64,000 bases of DNA, taken from contig NZ_JASZYS010000001.1 of assembly GCF_030316845.1 (NCBI RefSeq), positions 682,001-746,000 on the forward strand. Direction: 5' to 3'. The notes under the pieces were generated by a model. It saw nothing but the letters and a program-made list of their open reading frames with translations, ran no database searches and was not told the DNA's origin. Source of the stretch: Variovorax davisae. Lineage in GTDB: Bacteria; Pseudomonadota; Gammaproteobacteria; Burkholderiales; Burkholderiaceae_C. Positions 30,337-38,225 of this stretch are shown in pieces. Made by a program: the position numbers and the translations under genes. The stretch's first letter is position 1. Each line of letters begins with the position of its first letter.

Positions 30337-31986
30337 TCAGGGCGCCGTGCAATAGCGCGCCGGCACCGACGCCGGGAGGCTCGGTGCAGATCGGCTCCAG
30401 GTGTTGACGGGGGTCACCGCCACGCTGCAGTTGTCGCTGACGGTCAGGGTGAACGCGGTCCAGAACCAGGTGTTGCCGGTCTCGCCAGCGCCCGGCGAGT
30501 AGCTGGAAATGGAACTGCCCTGGCTCAACTCGACCCGGATCGGGGAAGTCGTCATGCTGCCGGCGGGGCCGCTGTAGTTGTTGACGCCGTAGGTGTAGGT
30601 GCCGACCATGAGCTTGCGGATCGTCACCACCTCGGGGCCGAAGCTGCCGGTGTCGTCCACGTCCAGGTTGGCGTAGGGCGGGTTCACGAGCGAGCCGTCG
30701 TTGGCGAAGTACACGTGGCTGCCATCGGGCGCATACAGGTGCGAATCCGCATCCCTGGGCCTTTCGCCCCAGGTGAGCTTGATGGAGATCGCCTGGGTGT
30801 CCGTCGTCAAGGTCAGGCAGTCGCCTGAAAGGCCGAAGTCGGTCTCGGAAGGCCCTGCCGTGAGGCTGTTGGAGAACAGTCGGCCCGTCTGGGCGCTGAT
30901 GATCGCTCTGCCCGCGCGCTTGATCGGCAGGCTGAACTGGCCGTTGGCGTCGGACATCGCCCAGGACGAGCCGGAGTAGTCGATCCCGTCGCTGAAGACG
31001 CGCGCATTGGCGAGCTTGCTGCCGGACTCGTCCCTCAGGCAGCCATTGACCTGGACCGTGTTCATCAACTGGTCCGCATTCCAGTAGCTGAAGTGGCTGA
31101 CCGTGCCTTCGTAGTATTGAGCGTTCGCGGAGCCGGCCAGCGTGGCCGAGCCTTCTTCGCGCCAGTAGCCTGTGACTTCGTCGAAATAGAACAGCGGAAT
31201 GGTCGCTGCCGGGCTGGGGTGGCGCGTCGACAAGGGGATGCGCAGCACCGCCGTCTGGCCGGCGCCCAGGTTCAGCTTGTTGCCGTCGGCGTCGCGCAGG
31301 TCGATCGCCATGGCGCCGAAGCTCTCCATGATGCCGCTCGGGCCACCGGGGGAGGCCACTCGGTAGTCGCCGGGCATCGCGTTGACGTCCAGCGCGGGCT
31401 GGATGGCGGTCAGCGAGACCTCGATGCTGCCGCTGGCCGGGCTCCCGTCGGGCTTCACCAGGCTGTTGGCCGTGAGCGAGAGGCGGCCCGGCGAACCGGG
31501 GATCGTGACCACGCTGTCGCTGGCCGCGTCGACGGTCTGCGTCACGTCCACCGGCTGCAGGCGCACATTCACGACCGCGCCATCGGCGCCGAGCGCCGTG
31601 GTGCGAAAGCCGGCGGAGAAACCGGCCGCCGTGACCTCGACCACGGTGCGCGCGGCCTGGGCCACCTCGCCCAGCGTGAAGCGGCCGTCGGCGTCGGTGG
31701 TCGCGCGGCGGTCGCCGCTGCGCACCTCGGCATCGGCGACCGGCGCGTTGGTCTGGTTGTTGGTGACCTGGCCTGTCAGGGTGGCGGTGTCGGCCGCCGG
31801 CGTGACGACGGGTTGGGCCGGGTCCTTGGGCGAAACCACGTCGGGCTCCTTGACGGATACCGCAGGCACGCCCGTGCCGTCGCTGCCACCACCGCAAGCC
31901 GCCAGCATCCCCGTGATGCTCGCGATCAGGGCAAAACGTTTGAGTTTTTTGGCGAACGAGTCGTCGCCTGTCAGTGAATAATTCAC
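30337..31986 (-). CDS. Large lipoprotein with carboxypeptidase-regulatory-like and DUF2135/YfaP-like domains
   Basis: A 549-residue surface or periplasmic lipoprotein of unknown function. The signal has a basic region (AKKLKRF), a hydrophobic core and the lipobox LAAC with C31, then a GGGSDGTG linker. Residues about 65-145 form a carboxypeptidase-regulatory-like Ig fold (NAPVADAEVRSGDRRATTDADGRF type). A second such domain is at about 330-395 (GCLRDESGSKLANARVF and SDANGQFSLP). The C-terminal part (about 410-480: LTWGERPRDADSHLYAPDGS, then FGPEVVTI) resembles YfaP/DUF2135. The start is GTG at 31986 with GGAGGA four bases upstream. A palindrome covers the start codon. It appears to be a single-gene unit. 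Confidence 0.82.
   Translation of the reverse strand: MNYSLTGDDSFAKKLKRFALIASITGMLAACGGGSDGTGVPAVSVKEPDVVSPKDPAQPVVTPAADTATLTGQVTNNQTNAPVADAEVRSGDRRATTDADGRFTLGEVAQAARTVVEVTAAGFSAGFRTTALGADGAVVNVRLQPVDVTQTVDAASDSVVTIPGSPGRLSLTANSLVKPDGSPASGSIEVSLTAIQPALDVNAMPGDYRVASPGGPSGIMESFGAMAIDLRDADGNKLNLGAGQTAVLRIPLSTRHPSPAATIPLFYFDEVTGYWREEGSATLAGSANAQYYEGTVSHFSYWNADQLMNTVQVNGCLRDESGSKLANARVFSDGIDYSGSSWAMSDANGQFSLPIKRAGRAIISAQTGRLFSNSLTAGPSETDFGLSGDCLTLTTDTQAISIKLTWGERPRDADSHLYAPDGSHVYFANDGSLVNPPYANLDVDDTGSFGPEVVTIRKLMVGTYTYGVNNYSGPAGSMTTSPIRVELSQGSSISSYSPGAGETGNTWFWTAFTLTVSDNCSVAVTPVNTWSRSAPSLPASVPARYCTAP
31974..31986 (-). repeat. Palindrome covering the lipoprotein start codon
   Basis: GTGAAT-A-ATTCAC is a perfect 13-base palindrome that begins with the GTG start codon. 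With the adjacent GGAGGA it could fold back in the mRNA or bind a regulator. No family of operators is assigned. Confidence 0.4.
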
Positions 31987-32236
31987 TTGTCCTCCGAAAT
32001 ATCAATAATTCCAATGAAATGAGGCATTCAAGCCATCATTTCATCCCTCGAATTGCTCGAATTGGCAATTGCTGCCAATCATAGAATTTCAATTCGAAGG
32101 AATTATTAAAATATCGGGCGGGAATTTTCTGAATTATCAATAGGCAGGCGCGCAGAGCCGTCGCATGTGATAGCGCCTTTTGGCCGGTGTGGATTTGATC
32201 TGGGTCAACGTGGCCGGAATGGCGCCCGGCGGCGTT
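31987..32236. other. AT-rich intergenic patch with short inverted repeats
   Basis: About 250 bases lie between two minus-strand genes. The part at 31990-32140 is strikingly AT-rich against a GC-rich background. It contains overlapping short repeats: GAATTG and CAATTG copies around 32050-32080 and GAATTTCAATTC-type symmetry near 32085-32097. It must hold the promoter of the lipoprotein gene. The half next to the ATPase gene (32160-32236) looks featureless. Confidence 0.45.
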
Positions 32237-33751
32237 TCAGCGCCGGCTCTTCGACCCGAAGATCCCGCCCAGCACCCCTCGCAGGATCTCGCGCCCCACC
32301 GTCGTGCCCATGGTCCGCACGGCCGACTTCGCCATGGTCTGCGCCAGGCCGTCGTGCTTGCCGCCGCGCGGCCCGGTGGAGCCGAACAGGAGTTCGTTGA
32401 GGCTGCCCATGACACCGCCGGCCTCCGGCGCCGCCGGCGCGCCGGCCTTGCCGGCGGCGGGCGCATCGGGGGCGCTCGCGGCGCGGCCTTTGAGCTTCTC
32501 GTAGGCCGACTCGCGATCGACTGCTTTCTCGTAGACGCCCGCCACCAGCGAATTGGCGATCAAGGCCTGCCGCTGGCCCGGCGTGATGGGACCGATCTGG
32601 CTGCCCGGCGGCAGCACGAAGACGCGCTCGGTGACGCTCGGGCGCCCCTTGTCGTCGAGGAAGCTCACCAGCGCCTCGCCGACCGCGAGTTCGGTGATCG
32701 CCGCCTCGATGTCCAGCCCCGGCTTCTGGCGCATGGTGGTGGCGGTCGCCTTGACCGCCTTCTGGTCGCGCGGCGTGAAGGCCCGCAGCGCATGCTGAAC
32801 GCGGTTGCCGAGCTGCGCCAGCACCGAATCCGGGATGTCCAGCGGGTTCTGGGTGACGAAGAAAACGCCCACGCCCTTGGAGCGCACCAGCCGCACCACC
32901 AGTTCGATGCGCTCGACCAGCGCCTTGGGGGCCTCGTTGAAGAGCAGGTGGGCCTCGTCGAAGAAGAACACCAGCTTGGGCTGCTCGGGATCGCCGATCT
33001 CGGGCAATTGCTCGAACAGCTCCGACAGCATCCACAGCAGGAAGGTGGCGTAGAGGCGCGGCGAGTTCATGAGCTTGTCGGCCGCCAGGATGTTGATCAC
33101 CCCCTTGCCGTCCACCGACTGCATGAAATCGGCGATGTTGAGCATCGGCTCGCCGAAGAACTTGTCGCCGCCCTGGGTCTCGATCGCCAGCAATCCGCGC
33201 TGGATCGCGCCGACGCTGGCCGCGCTGATGTTGCCGTACTCGGTCGTGAACTGGCTGGCGTTCTCGCCGACGTGCTGCAGCATGGCCCGCAGGTCTTTCA
33301 GGTCGAGCAGCAGCAGGCCGTTGTCGTCGGCGATCTTGAACACCAGGTTCAGCACGCCCGACTGCGTTTCGTTCAGGTTGAGCATCCGGCCCAGCAGCAA
33401 CGGCCCCATGTCGGACACCGTGGCCCGCACCGGGTGGCCCTGCTCGCCGAAGACGTCCCACAGCGTGACCGGGCAGGCCAAGGGCGTCGGCAGGTCGAGG
33501 CCGCGCTCCTTGAGGATGCCCGCCATCTTCCCGCCGATGCTGCCCGCCTGGCTGGCGCCGGTGAGGTCGCCCTTGACGTCGGCCATGAACACCGGCACCC
33601 CGATCGAAGAGAGCTGTTCGGCGATGGTCTGGAGCGTGACGGTCTTGCCGGTGCCGGTGGCGCCGGTGATCAGGCCGTGGCGGTTGGCCAGCGCCGGGAG
33701 CAGGGTGCATTCGATGCTGCCGTGGCGGGCAATGAGGAGTGGGGCGGCCAT
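32237..33751 (-). CDS. HerA/YjgR-type P-loop ATPase (DUF853)
   Basis: A 504-residue cytoplasmic ATPase of the HerA-like DUF853 family (E. coli YjgR), whose biological role is unknown. Walker A is GATGTGKT (about 30-37), Walker B is [12 protein letters not shown] (about 260-271), and a sensor-like [10 protein letters not shown] follows. An Ala/Gly/Pro-rich linker (about 430-450) leads to a C-terminal Gly/Arg-rich tail ending GSKSRR, as in other family members. It is divergent from the aryl-polyene operon and marks the left border of that locus; nothing links it to pigment synthesis. Confidence 0.9.
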   Translation of the reverse strand: MAAPLLIARHGSIECTLLPALANRHGLITGATGTGKTVTLQTIAEQLSSIGVPVFMADVKGDLTGASQAGSIGGKMAGILKERGLDLPTPLACPVTLWDVFGEQGHPVRATVSDMGPLLLGRMLNLNETQSGVLNLVFKIADDNGLLLLDLKDLRAMLQHVGENASQFTTEYGNISAASVGAIQRGLLAIETQGGDKFFGEPMLNIADFMQSVDGKGVINILAADKLMNSPRLYATFLLWMLSELFEQLPEIGDPEQPKLVFFFDEAHLLFNEAPKALVERIELVVRLVRSKGVGVFFVTQNPLDIPDSVLAQLGNRVQHALRAFTPRDQKAVKATATTMRQKPGLDIEAAITELAVGEALVSFLDDKGRPSVTERVFVLPPGSQIGPITPGQRQALIANSLVAGVYEKAVDRESAYEKLKGRAASAPDAPAAGKAGAPAAPEAGGVMGSLNELLFGSTGPRGGKHDGLAQTMAKSAVRTMGTTVGREILRGVLGGIFGSKSRR

Positions 33752-33800
33752 GGGGTGTTCCGGTCTTTCGAAGGGGCCCAGTCTAGCGAAGCCGGCCTCC

Positions 33801-33806
33801 TATAAT
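33801..33806 (+). promoter_or_regulatory. Candidate -10 box of the aryl-polyene plus operon
   Basis: A perfect TATAAT lies about 90 bases before the ACP start in the gap to the divergent ATPase gene. No good -35 is seen at 16-18 bases, so an activator may be needed. Confidence 0.5.
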
Positions 33807-33895
33807 CGCGACCCCATGCGAAGCTTCCTGCGGTGTCACCGCGGGTGTCTTCGCGTATCCCTTTGCGACAATTCCCCAAGACCCGGAGTTCTCCT

Positions 33896-34207
33896 TTGTC
33901 ATCGACTGCCCAATCCCCCGTTCCCGCCGCTGGCGACGCCTCCGAACAGTCACCCCTCGAGAATGAATTGGCGGTCCTCCTGGTCGAGTCGCTCAACCTG
34001 GAAGTCGCGCCGGCCGACATCGTGCCGACCGCGCCGCTGTATGGCGAAGGGCTCGGGCTCGATTCGATCGACATCCTGGAAGTGGCGCTGGAGGTGTCGC
34101 GCAAGTACGGCTTCCAGCTGCGCTCGGACGACGAGCGCAACCAGCAGATCTTCGAATCCTTGCGCAGCCTGGCCGCGCATGTCGCGGCGCACCGCGGCAC
34201 CTCCTGA
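33896..34207 (+). CDS. Acyl carrier protein of the aryl-polyene locus
   Basis: Carrier protein that would hold the growing aryl-polyene chain on a phosphopantetheine arm. The 103-residue product has a disordered N terminus (SSTAQSPVPAAGDASEQ) and the ACP fold, with the attachment Ser at about residue 57 in GLGLDSIDILEVAL. The start is inferred as TTG at 33896, nine to ten bases after GGAG; an upstream in-frame ATG at 33833 would add 21 Arg-rich residues and is less likely. It begins a ten-gene plus-strand operon. Only one ACP is seen, whereas many aryl-polyene loci have two. Confidence 0.88.
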   Translation: MSSTAQSPVPAAGDASEQSPLENELAVLLVESLNLEVAPADIVPTAPLYGEGLGLDSIDILEVALEVSRKYGFQLRSDDERNQQIFESLRSLAAHVAAHRGTS

Positions 34208-34210
34208 TCC

Positions 34211-34849
34211 ATGTCCCGTTGGCGCATGGCGCTCCTGCTGCTGGCGGGGGTGAGCTATGCCTGCGTGTCGCACTGGATGATGCTCTACCACGCGGCCGAA
34301 CCCTGGGCCGTGGTGGTCCTGCTGGGGCCGCTGTGGCTCACCGCGCTCGGTCTCGCAGGCAGCCGCTTCGGCCGCTGGGGGCTGGCGCTGGCCGGCCTGG
34401 CCGGGGTGGCGGGCTTCGCGCTGGTGCTGCTGGGCGAGGCCGGTGACCCGAACCGGCTCTACGTGCTGCAGCATGCAGGCATCAACGCCTTGCTCTGCGG
34501 CTGGTTCGGCGGCACGCTGCGGGGCGACCGGCTGTCGCTGATCGGCCAGTTCGCCCAGCGCGTGCATCCGCTGTCGCCGGCCATGCGCATCTACACCGCC
34601 CAGGTCACGCGGGTCTGGACGCTGTACTTCGCCTTGATGGTGGTGGCGTCGATCGCGGTCTACGCGAGCCTGTCATTCGCCGCCTGGTCGGTGCTGGCCA
34701 ACCTGCTGACGCCGCTGCTGGTGGCCGGCCTGTTCGTCGGCGAACACCTGATGCGCTACCGGCTGCATCCCGAATTCGAGCGCACCCGCCTGATCGACGC
34801 GGTGCGCGCCTTCTACGGTGCGCCGGCGGACCCCACCGTGCGGCGCTGA
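34211..34849 (+). CDS. COG4648-type membrane protein of the aryl-polyene locus
   Basis: A 212-residue inner-membrane protein with about five to six hydrophobic segments, belonging to the COG4648 group found in nearly all aryl-polyene loci (ApeG-type). Its biochemical role is unknown. Visible features are SHWMMLYHAAEPWAV near the N terminus, and HPLSPAMRIYTAQVTRVWTLYF and HLMRYRLHPEFERT further on. It begins three bases after the ACP stop, so the two are coupled. A short acidic/basic C-terminal tail is cytoplasmic by positive-inside reasoning. Confidence 0.85.
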   Translation: MSRWRMALLLLAGVSYACVSHWMMLYHAAEPWAVVVLLGPLWLTALGLAGSRFGRWGLALAGLAGVAGFALVLLGEAGDPNRLYVLQHAGINALLCGWFGGTLRGDRLSLIGQFAQRVHPLSPAMRIYTAQVTRVWTLYFALMVVASIAVYASLSFAAWSVLANLLTPLLVAGLFVGEHLMRYRLHPEFERTRLIDAVRAFYGAPADPTVRR

Positions 34850-34863
34850 ACCTGGCGAATCCC

Positions 34864-36561
34864 TTGAGTCCCGACACTTTCCTGCCGCTGCTGGCGCCAC
34901 GCGACCTCGACCAACCCCTGGCCTGGCGCGCCGGCATCCCGGTGAGCGCGCGCGAGTTCCTGGCCGACGTCGAGCGCTTCGCGCCGGCGCTGCTGCCCGG
35001 TGGCCCGGTGGTCAACCTGTGCGTCGACCGCTACGCCTTCGCGGTCGCGCTGGCCGCAGCCCTGGTGCGCGGCGAAGCCAGCCTGCTGCCCCCCGATGCG
35101 CGCCCCGACACGCTGGCGCGGCTGCATGAAATCGGCGACCCCGCCTACGCGGTGATCGACGACCCGGCGCTGGCCACGCCCGGCCTGCCGCAGGTGCGGG
35201 TCGACGACCGTGCCCCGCCGGTCGACGGCCCCGAGCCGCCGTTGCCGTCCTTCGCTGCCGGGATGCACGCCGTGAGCCTGCTGACCTCGGGTTCCACCGG
35301 CGCACCGCAGCCGCATGCCAAGACCTGGGGCACCCTGGTCGGCGATGTCCAGGCCGCGGTCGGCCGGCTGGCCGGCCTGCTCGGGCGGCCCTCGCTGGCC
35401 GGGCTGACGCTGGTCGCCACCGTGCCGGTCCAGCACAGCTACGGCATCGAGTCCTCGGTGCTGCTCGCGCTGCTGGGCGGCGCGGCCTTCGACAGCGGGC
35501 GGCCCTTCTTTCCCGCCGATGTGGCCGAGGCGCTGGCCTCGGTGCCGCAGCCACGGGCGCTGGTGACGACGCCGTTCCACCTCAAGACGCTGCTGCTGTC
35601 CGGCATCGCGCTGCCGCCGGTGGACCTGATCCTGTCGGCCACGGCCCCGCTGTCGCCCCAGCTCGCGGCCCAAGCCGAGCAGGCGATGGGCGGGGCGCTG
35701 ATCGAGATCTACGGCAGCACCGAGTCGGGCCAGGTCGCAACCCGCCGGCCGACCCGGAGCGAGGTCTGGGAAACCTTCGGCGAGATCCGGGTCCAGGCCG
35801 AGCATGACGCGGCGGGCGCCGAGCGCTTCATCTTCTCGGGCGACTTCATTCCCGAGCCGACGCCGATGGCCGACATCCTGGAACTGGTCGACGACCGGCG
35901 CTTCCGGCTGCTCGGCCGGGCCAACGACCTGATCCACGTGGCCGGGCGGCGCAGCTCGCTGGGCTACCTGAACCATCATCTCAACAGCATCCCGGGCGTG
36001 GTCGACGGCGCTTTCTGGCTGCCGGACGACGTCGCGGACGGCGTGGTGCGGCCGGTGGCCTTCGTGGTCGCGCCCGCACTCGATGCCGCGGCCATCATCG
36101 CCGCGCTGCGCGAGCGCGTCGAGGCAGTCTTCGTGCCGCGCCGCGTGGTGCATGTGGCGGCCTTCCCGCGCGAGGGCACGGGCAAGCTGACGGCGCGCTC
36201 GCTGCGCGAGTTCGCGCTGGCCCAGCTGGCGGCCGACGGCACGCCGGTGCAGGTCACGCGCGAGGTGCCTGCGGACCACCCGGCCTTCGCCGGCCACTTT
36301 CCCGGCCAGCCGCTGATGCCCGGTGCCCTGCTGCTGGCCGAGGTGCTGGAAGCGGTGCATGGCGTGCCCGCGCTGGCGGCGCGCCTCGGCGCCGAGCCGA
36401 CGCTGGCCGCGGCCAAGTTCCTGGCGCCGGTGCGCCCGGGCAGCACGCTGGTGATCGACCTGGTGCCCGAGCCCGGCGCCGCCCGGGGCCTGCGCTTCGA
36501 GGTCCGCAGCGGCGCGGTGGTGGCGGTCAGCGGACGCTGGGTGCCTGGCGCAGTCGCATGA
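34864..36561 (+). CDS. AMP-dependent acyl/aryl ligase fused to a hot-dog dehydratase
   Basis: Bifunctional protein of 565 residues. The N-terminal part (about 1-465) is an adenylating ligase of the ApeH type that would activate the aryl starter or an acyl group for loading on the ACP. Its motifs are LLTSGSTGAPQPHAKTW, IEIYGSTESGQVATR and GRANDLIHVAGRRSSLGYLN, with a late GTGKLT lysine. The C-terminal part (about 468-565) is a FabA/FabZ-like hot-dog domain (HPAFAGHFPGQPLMPGALLL; AAKFLAPVRPGSTLVIDL), like the separate ApeI-type dehydratase elsewhere. The start is TTG at 34864. The fusion is continuous, with no stop or frameshift between the parts. Confidence 0.9.
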   Translation: MSPDTFLPLLAPRDLDQPLAWRAGIPVSAREFLADVERFAPALLPGGPVVNLCVDRYAFAVALAAALVRGEASLLPPDARPDTLARLHEIGDPAYAVIDDPALATPGLPQVRVDDRAPPVDGPEPPLPSFAAGMHAVSLLTSGSTGAPQPHAKTWGTLVGDVQAAVGRLAGLLGRPSLAGLTLVATVPVQHSYGIESSVLLALLGGAAFDSGRPFFPADVAEALASVPQPRALVTTPFHLKTLLLSGIALPPVDLILSATAPLSPQLAAQAEQAMGGALIEIYGSTESGQVATRRPTRSEVWETFGEIRVQAEHDAAGAERFIFSGDFIPEPTPMADILELVDDRRFRLLGRANDLIHVAGRRSSLGYLNHHLNSIPGVVDGAFWLPDDVADGVVRPVAFVVAPALDAAAIIAALRERVEAVFVPRRVVHVAAFPREGTGKLTARSLREFALAQLAADGTPVQVTREVPADHPAFAGHFPGQPLMPGALLLAEVLEAVHGVPALAARLGAEPTLAAAKFLAPVRPGSTLVIDLVPEPGAARGLRFEVRSGAVVAVSGRWVPGAVA

Positions 36562-36622
36562 GCCCCCGCCCGGCCGCCCCGAAGGGGGCTCGCGCCGCTG
36601 TGCGCAGCACGGAGGTCAGCCA

Positions 36623-37600
36623 GTGAGCGCAACGCCGCCCGAGCCGGGCGATGCGAAGTCGCGCCAGGCCGAGTGGTCGCGCGCGCCCGAGCGCAGCAAC
36701 ATGCTCGCGCTGCGCGTCATCTGCGCGATCGCGATCCTCTGCGGGCGGCCGTTGACGCGGCTGATCCTGCATCCGATCTCGCTCTACTTCCTGCTGTTCT
36801 CGCCGACCCAGCGGCGCCACATCAAGCGCTACCTGTTCCGCGCCGTCGGTCCGAAGGCCGGCTGGGCCGACGGCTATCGCCTGCTGCACGCCTTCGCCTC
36901 CACCGTGCTCGACCGGCTCTATTTCCTGCGCGGGCGCATGGACCTGTTCGACATCCGGGTCTTCGGCAACGCGCCGGTCGAGGTCGAGGTCAATGCCGGC
37001 CGCGGCGCCTTCATGCTCGGCGCCCATGTCGGCAGCTTCGAGGCGCTGGGCGCGTGCAAGCACCGCGCCGGCGCGCCGGCCGACCTGCGGCCCGCGATGG
37101 TCATGTACCCCGACAACGCGCAGCAGATCAACGCGGTGCTGAACGCCATCAGCCTGCCCGAGCTGCGGCCGCACATGATCGCGCTCGGGCGCCCGCATTC
37201 GATGCTGGACCTGCGCGACTGGCTCGATTCCGGCGGCCTGGCCGGCTTGCTGGCCGACCGCACCCTGGCCGGGCCCGAGGAGGCCGGACAGCAGCGCGGC
37301 AGCAGCATCGAACTGCCTTTCCTCGGCCAGCCGGCATTGTTCAACGACGGGCCGTTCCGGCTCGCCGCCTTGCTGCGGCGCAAGGTCTTCTTCATGGCCG
37401 GCCTCTACGTGGGCGGCGCCCGCTACGATGTGCTGTTCGAGCCGCTGGCCGATTTCAGCGAGCGCGCGAGCGGCCCCGAGCGGGAACGGCGCATCCGTGC
37501 GGCGCTCGAAGCCTACGTGGCCCGGCTCGAGGCGCTGTGTCGCGCCTATCCGTACAACTGGTTCAACTTTCATGATTTCTGGCTCGAAGATCCGCATTGA
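36623..37600 (+). CDS. LpxL/HtrB-like lipid acyltransferase of the aryl-polyene locus
   Basis: A 325-residue membrane-associated acyltransferase of the LpxL/LpxM type. It probably esterifies the polyene chain or its lipid anchor rather than lipid A, judging from the context. It has an N-terminal hydrophobic anchor (about 28-58), the HxxxxE-type motif in LGAHVGSFEAL (about 133-143) and the DLRDWLDSGGLAGLLADRT segment. NWFNFHDFW lies near the C terminus. The start is GTG at 36623 with GGAGG eight bases upstream. The end overlaps the next start by 29 bases. Confidence 0.85.
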   Translation: MSATPPEPGDAKSRQAEWSRAPERSNMLALRVICAIAILCGRPLTRLILHPISLYFLLFSPTQRRHIKRYLFRAVGPKAGWADGYRLLHAFASTVLDRLYFLRGRMDLFDIRVFGNAPVEVEVNAGRGAFMLGAHVGSFEALGACKHRAGAPADLRPAMVMYPDNAQQINAVLNAISLPELRPHMIALGRPHSMLDLRDWLDSGGLAGLLADRTLAGPEEAGQQRGSSIELPFLGQPALFNDGPFRLAALLRRKVFFMAGLYVGGARYDVLFEPLADFSERASGPERERRIRAALEAYVARLEALCRAYPYNWFNFHDFWLEDPH

Positions 37601-38225
37601 ACGCTGGGGCAGGGCGCTGGCCGCGCTGGCGCTGTCCGGGCTGTTCGCCTCGTCGGCCTGGGCCTTCGACCTGCCCGAGCTGATGGGCCTGCTGGCGCAG
37701 CAGAAGAGCGGCGAGGCCCGCTTCACGGAGCAGCGCTTCGTGCGGGGCCTGGAAGGCCCGCTGGACGCGAGCGGCGTGCTGAGCTTCACCGCCCCCGACC
37801 GCCTGATCCGCCGCACGCTGTCGCCGCGCCAGGAGACGATGAGCGTCGAGGGCAACACGCTGACCCTGTCGCGCGGTGGCCGCACGCGCACGCTGGCCCT
37901 GGACAGCATGCCCGAGCTGCTCGGCATGGTCGAGGCCATGCGCGGCACGCTGAGCGGCAACGGCCAGAGCCTGCAGCGCTACTTCCGCAGCACGCTCTCG
38001 GGCTCGGCCGCCGGCTGGCACCTGGACCTGGAGCCGATCGACCCGCGGCTGGCGGCCCAGGTGCGTTCGATGCGCCTGAGCGGACGCGGCGGCGAGGTGC
38101 TGGGCGTCGACATGGAGTTCATCGGCGGCGACCGCTCGGTGATGGCCATCACGCCCGAACGCGGCGCCGGCACGGCGGGCGTTCCTGCGGCCCCTTCCGC
38201 GGCCCCGGCGCGCGCCACCCCGTGA
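37572..38225 (+). CDS. LolA-like periplasmic carrier of the aryl-polyene locus
   Basis: A 217-residue exported protein related to the lipoprotein carrier LolA, presumed to ferry the aryl-polyene lipid across the periplasm. A signal peptide covers about 1-31 (RALAALALSGLFASSAWA). The mature part shows SGEARFTEQRFVRGLEGPL and a beta-rich half-barrel pattern with VEGNTLTLSRGGRTRTLAL, then an Ala/Pro-rich tail. ATG at 37572 lies inside the preceding gene (29-base overlap). The stop overlaps the GTG of the MMPL exporter gene. This LolA-MMPL pair is a hallmark of aryl-polyene loci. Confidence 0.87.
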   Translation: MISGSKIRIERWGRALAALALSGLFASSAWAFDLPELMGLLAQQKSGEARFTEQRFVRGLEGPLDASGVLSFTAPDRLIRRTLSPRQETMSVEGNTLTLSRGGRTRTLALDSMPELLGMVEAMRGTLSGNGQSLQRYFRSTLSGSAAGWHLDLEPIDPRLAAQVRSMRLSGRGGEVLGVDMEFIGGDRSVMAITPERGAGTAGVPAAPSAAPARATP

